From DASRDU01 sp035652435 (GTDB lineage Bacteria; Acidobacteriota; Blastocatellia; RBC074), in NCBI GenBank assembly GCA_035652435.1, contig DASRDU010000162.1, positions 1-64,000 on the forward strand: a DNA stretch of 64,000 bases, read 5' to 3'. Positions 60,771 through 64,000 of this stretch are shown in pieces. The notes beneath the pieces are model-generated. The model ran no database searches, was not told the origin of the DNA, and saw only the letters and a list, made by a program, of their open reading frames with translations. Position numbers and translations under genes: made by a program. The stretch's first letter is position 1. Each line of letters starts with the position of its first letter.

Positions 60771-61940
60771 CTATGCGGCCAGGGCCGAACGCAATGTGGC
60801 GACGACGCGCTCGACATCGCCGTCCGACATGGCCGGGAACAGGGGCAGGCTGAGGCAGCCGGCGTAATAAGCTTCGGCCCGCGGGAATTGTCCTTCCCTG
60901 TAACCGAACTGCTTCCGATACCAGGGCTGCGTGTGGACCGGAATGTAGTGAACCTGAGCGCGAATATTTGCGCCTGCCAGATAATCGAATACCCGCAGGC
61001 GAACCGCCGCGCCGCCTTTGAATCGCGCGACCAGCAGGTGATAAGAGGAGCGCCGCTCCGGCACGTCGGTAAGCAGCGTCACGCGGTCGGACAGGTCTGT
61101 TATCTGCTGCCGGTAAAGCTCCACGAGTTCGCGGCGGCGGCGCACGAATGAATCCAGCCGGCGCAGCTGCGAGATTCCGAGCGCGCACTGGAAATCGGTG
61201 ATCCGGTAATTGAAGCCCAACTGATGCTGCTCGTGATACCAGGGGCCGTCATGGCGCGTCAGCCGGTTCGCGTCTTTGGTGATCCCGTGAGTCCGCAGGT
61301 CGAGCAGCCGCTGATAAAGTCCCGGGTCGTTGGTCAGAATCGCGCCGCCTTCGCCGGTCGTGATGTGCTTGACCGGGTGGAAGGAAAGGATCGCCATGTC
61401 CGCGTGTGCGCACGAAGCGGCTCTGTATTCGCGGCCCTCGTAATCGTAAGTCGCGCCCAGCGAATGCGCCGCGTCCTCGATCACCGTCGCGCCATACTTC
61501 TGCGCGATCCGGCGAATCGCGGGCAGGTCAGCCGGCAATCCGCTGAAATCAACCGGGATGATTACCTTCGGACCTTGGCGTTCGCAGGCCGCTTCGAGCG
61601 CCGCCGGGTCAAGAGTCACTGTAGCCGCATCAACATCGGCGAAGGCGGGCGTGCCACCGCAGTAAGCCACACAGTTAGCCGAGGCAACGAAAGTAATCGG
61701 ACTCGTGATTCCGACATCGCCCGCTCCGACATCCGCAGCCAGACACGACAGGTGCAGTGCCGCCGTCCCGTTGCTGACCGCGACGGCATAGCGCGCGCCG
61801 CAGTATTCAGCCAGTGCTTTCTCGAACGCCGCGACCGTCGGCCCCTGTGTCATCCAGTCGCCACGCAGGACTTCAACGACGGCGGCGAGGTCTTCTTCAT
61901 CCAGCCACTGGCGGCCATAGGGCAAAGTGGGAGAAGTCAT
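60771..61940 (-). CDS. pseC: UDP-4-keto sugar aminotransferase, PseC-like
   Basis: The 389-residue PLP-dependent DegT/DnrJ/EryC1-family enzyme begins LPYGRQWLDEEDLAAVVEVL with RGDWMTQGPTVAAFE. The PLP lysine lies in LSFHPVKHITTGEGGAI. It aminates the 4-keto intermediate to UDP-4-amino-4,6-dideoxy-L-AltNAc. The start at 61940 is supported by GGGGAG 4 bases upstream and the usual family N-terminus; longer frames reach 62045. Confidence 0.9.
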   Translation of the reverse strand: MTSPTLPYGRQWLDEEDLAAVVEVLRGDWMTQGPTVAAFEKALAEYCGARYAVAVSNGTAALHLSCLAADVGAGDVGITSPITFVASANCVAYCGGTPAFADVDAATVTLDPAALEAACERQGPKVIIPVDFSGLPADLPAIRRIAQKYGATVIEDAAHSLGATYDYEGREYRAASCAHADMAILSFHPVKHITTGEGGAILTNDPGLYQRLLDLRTHGITKDANRLTRHDGPWYHEQHQLGFNYRITDFQCALGISQLRRLDSFVRRRRELVELYRQQITDLSDRVTLLTDVPERRSSYHLLVARFKGGAAVRLRVFDYLAGANIRAQVHYIPVHTQPWYRKQFGYREGQFPRAEAYYAGCLSLPLFPAMSDGDVERVVATLRSALAA

Positions 61941-62045
61941 TGATCTCCCCGCCGGCTCGCTGACCGGGGCTGTTCCGAAGGTTTGAGGAGGTTTAGCGGA
62001 CATCTTTGTGAATTCAGTCGTGTTCCTTTGCGGATTACTTCGCAC

Positions 62046-62900
62046 TCAGTACAGATTAACTTTCCTGCTGGCAGCTTCACTCAGGAAGTCCGGCGGATAA
62101 GAGAAGTTCTGAAGGTAGGTGTAAGTCGGGCGCTGAGTGATGAAATCGCTGTAGGCTTTGGCATGCCTGTTATTCCGGCTGCAGGCGGTGAAGATTGCCA
62201 TCTTCTCGTGCGCAGCGTCAATCTTACGTCTGGCTCTGGTGGCACGGTGGGTGATGCGGAAATCGAAGATCAGCAGATCGCCCGCCTTGTTCGGGATCGA
62301 GACGAAATCTTTCACGCTCTCTTCAGTCCCCACGCCTATCCTGTAGCGAATCTTATCGAAGACGGTACTCGTCAGGCTCATCATCTTCTGACCAGTCGCC
62401 TGCCCTTTCACCGGCGCGCTGTAATCATACTGGCTGTAAAACGTATCCGGCGAACGGTGCGAGCCGGGAACGACATCCAGACCGCCGCCGTATTCTTCGG
62501 TGTTGTCCTGCAGGTAATATCCGACCTCGACCATCTGGTAATCGTCTTCCCACTGAAAGGTATGGCCGGATTTCTCCTGAGCGCTCGTGTCCTTGTGCCA
62601 GTCCACGAACATGTTCAAGTGAACGGCCGATTCACGCAGCACCAGAAAATCATCGCCGAGCAGTGACCCTACCACCGAGAGCGCAGGCTCATGGAAAAGC
62701 AGCCAGCGGCTTTCCGGGTAGCGGCTGTAAATGTCCATCAGGACCTTGTCGGTGTCGCCGATCCCGCGCTTTTCAGCGGGGCGGTCAAACTCCGGGCGGA
62801 AGAATGATCGAAGCCGGCTGACCTGATCGTGATTCAGAATGCCGGGGACGAGAATATAACCGTCTCTCTCAAATTGCCTCTTCTGTTCCTCGGAAAGCAT
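62046..62900 (-). CDS. Phytanoyl-CoA dioxygenase (PhyH)-family Fe/2-oxoglutarate oxygenase
   Basis: The 284-residue enzyme has the PhyH layout: QFERDGYILVPGILNHDQV at the start, WHKDTS with the HxD iron ligands, and a distal histidine in FDFRITHRATR. Fe(II)/2-oxoglutarate oxygenases of this family hydroxylate small molecules and occasionally sugars. Its place directly upstream of pseC suggests it acts on a sugar intermediate or lipid in this pathway. The ATG at 62900 has AGAAGG close by. Confidence 0.85.
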   Translation of the reverse strand: MLSEEQKRQFERDGYILVPGILNHDQVSRLRSFFRPEFDRPAEKRGIGDTDKVLMDIYSRYPESRWLLFHEPALSVVGSLLGDDFLVLRESAVHLNMFVDWHKDTSAQEKSGHTFQWEDDYQMVEVGYYLQDNTEEYGGGLDVVPGSHRSPDTFYSQYDYSAPVKGQATGQKMMSLTSTVFDKIRYRIGVGTEESVKDFVSIPNKAGDLLIFDFRITHRATRARRKIDAAHEKMAIFTACSRNNRHAKAYSDFITQRPTYTYLQNFSYPPDFLSEAASRKVNLY

Positions 62901-62924
62901 CCTTCTATTCCCTTTCAGGGCCCG

Positions 62925-63953
62925 TTACCAGGCCCAGCGGTTATTGATCAGCCAGTCACGGGTTTTCGCCAGCCCTGCTTCCAGCGAAGTCGCCGGCTTC
63001 CAACCCAGTAATATCCTCGCCTTGCCCGGATTGCAGAGCAGCTTCGGAATCTCGGCCTGCGGGTGATCGTGGACGACGAATTCGACCATGTTACCTTCAG
63101 TCGCCGCCAGCGCCGCCAGATCGCGAATCTGAATATCGCGCCCCGTGCCGGCGTTGATCACTTCGCCCGCCGCTTCAGAACTCTCAGCCGTGCGCACAAC
63201 GAATTCGGCGCAGTCTTCGACAAACAGCAGGTCGCGCGTCTGCCGGCCATCGCCTTTGACCAGCAACGGCTCGCACCCGATGTCGCGTTTCAGGAAGATC
63301 GAAACTACGCCGCCCTCAAGGTTCGATTTCTGGAACGGCCCATAGGTATTGAATGGGCGAACCACCGTCACCGGCATCCGGTAGGAGTAGAAGTACGACA
63401 GCGCCAGATTGTCGGCGGCGATCTTGCTGGCCGCGTAGGGAGAGGCCGGACACACCGGATGCTCTTCGGTAATCCCAAGGTCACCTGCGGCGCGTGAATA
63501 AACCATGCAGGTGGACATCACGACCAGACGCGGGCGCAGGTCGCGGAGCTGACTCTTCACTTCTTCCAGATGAAAGCGCCGGTCGGCAACGTCGAGACCA
63601 TTCAAGCGGAAATACTGTTCGCGGCAGGCTTCGAGAATGGAGAATGTGCCATCCACGTCGTTGCGGAAGGTCGTTTCCGGTTCATCAATCGAACGCTGCA
63701 CGTGGATTGACGCGCCGAGGTGGTAGACCCTGTCCCACGTGGTTTCGGCGAACAGCGTTGCGAGCAGCGCGCGATCCTTCAGATCACCTTCGACCAGCCC
63801 CAGGAATCCGCGCGCGCCTTCAAACTCGGCCAGATTCTCGCGCCGGCCATTGGACAGGTCGTCGAGCGCCAGCACCTCATGCCCGTCCTGCAACAACCGC
63901 TTCACGACCCAGCGGCCGATGAAGCCCGCGCCGCCGGTAACCAGTGCCCTCAC
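62925..63953 (-). CDS. Extended SDR sugar-nucleotide dehydratase/epimerase
   Basis: The 342-residue protein has the NAD-binding TGGAGFIGRWVVKRLLQDGH, a serine block (VVMSTCMVYSRAAG) and YAASKIAADNLALSYFYSYR (YxxxK), with VVRPFNTYGPFQ. It looks closest to LegB-type UDP-GlcNAc 4,6-dehydratases and epimerases rather than to PseB of the FlaA1/CapD type. It might provide the first sugar-nucleotide step of the pathway. The start is GTG with GGAGG 7 bases upstream, overlapping the stop of the preceding gene. Confidence 0.83.
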   Translation of the reverse strand: MRALVTGGAGFIGRWVVKRLLQDGHEVLALDDLSNGRRENLAEFEGARGFLGLVEGDLKDRALLATLFAETTWDRVYHLGASIHVQRSIDEPETTFRNDVDGTFSILEACREQYFRLNGLDVADRRFHLEEVKSQLRDLRPRLVVMSTCMVYSRAAGDLGITEEHPVCPASPYAASKIAADNLALSYFYSYRMPVTVVRPFNTYGPFQKSNLEGGVVSIFLKRDIGCEPLLVKGDGRQTRDLLFVEDCAEFVVRTAESSEAAGEVINAGTGRDIQIRDLAALAATEGNMVEFVVHDHPQAEIPKLLCNPGKARILLGWKPATSLEAGLAKTRDWLINNRWAW

Positions 63954-64000
63954 GAATTCACCTCCGCTGCTTTTCGCTGTTCCAGAAAACCGATGGTTTC
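63950..64000 (-). CDS. C-terminal end of an upstream gene, cut by the window edge
   Basis: A frame continues from the right edge, encodes ETIGFLEQRKAAEVNS and stops at TGA (63950-63952), overlapping the GTG of the next gene. The tight overlap is normal for this locus. Sixteen residues are too few to identify a family. Confidence 0.5.
   Translation of the reverse strand, partial: ETIGFLEQRKAAEVNS

Noticed and set aside
1..64000. CRISPR arrays, tRNA and rRNA genes
   Set aside because: No regularly spaced repeats and no tRNA T-loop or rRNA signatures were found by reading; a dedicated covariance search could still reveal a tRNA.

Overview
The window is high-GC bacterial DNA (roughly 60% by eye) with dense genes, ATGA-type overlaps and Shine-Dalgarno-like leaders. 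The gene families point to an Acidobacteriota-type genome (Blastocatellia-like). They include a PEP-CTERM protein, a secreted tail-fibre-like repeat protein, ArnT-like membrane glycosyltransferases, an HtrA-like protease without a PDZ domain, and charged secreted small proteins. The taxonomic call is an inference from family content; no rRNA or other marker gene is present.

Region 1 (1-14.7 kb) is mostly ordinary metabolism. It holds the start of a secreted protein, an ArnT-like glycosyltransferase, a POT peptide transporter, a zinc-ribbon protein, a PEP-CTERM protein, an acetate uptake and activation operon (DUF485 protein, ActP-like symporter, acetyl-CoA synthetase), a pterin carbinolamine dehydratase, a secreted trypsin-like protease and a large secreted helical protein. 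Convergent gene pairs here are separated by unusually long perfect hairpins.

Region 2 (14.7-28.8 kb) looks like an RNA-repair island that has been broken up. It carries two COG3541-type nucleotidyltransferases, Hen1 (RNA 3'-end 2'-O-methyltransferase), the three-domain end-healing and sealing enzyme Pnkp, and a separate paralogue of the Pnkp kinase domain. The second nucleotidyltransferase has lost its C-terminus at a nested stack of mobile DNA. An IS4-family element with a frameshifted transposase contains an IS982-family element, which in turn contains a 3.08-kb element. That innermost element has about 25-bp terminal inverted repeats, an 8-10 bp target duplication, no recognisable transposase, and one large gene for a secreted tail-fibre-like protein. 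Removing it with one target copy restores the IS982 reading frame. Between hen1 and pnkp lie an antisense Uma2-like nuclease gene and a small secreted-protein gene flanked by inverted copies of a dispersed repeat.

Region 3 (28.9-31.7 kb) contains an APC permease, a small highly charged secreted protein with a textbook terminator, and a zinc-ribbon membrane protein.

Region 4 (31.7-64 kb) is one long leftward surface-polysaccharide locus. In transcription order it has: a sugar-nucleotide SDR and a PhyH-type dioxygenase; pseudaminic-acid genes (PseC, PseF, PseG, PseH, PseI); an amidine-forming trio (HisH-like, HisF-like, PseA/WbpG-like); methyltransferases and a sialyltransferase-like protein; a Wzx flippase and three GT2 enzymes; a polymerase-like membrane protein, a GT4 and a rhamnose-epimerase-like SDR; a transglutaminase-like membrane protein, a GT2/ArnT pair and a Tat-signal hydrolase-like protein; and asparagine synthetase, GT4, SDR and a WecA-like initiating transferase fused to a CapD-type N-terminal half. 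Together these suggest a capsule or exopolysaccharide bearing an acetamidino-modified pseudaminic-type sugar. PseB is not clearly present and may lie beyond the right edge.
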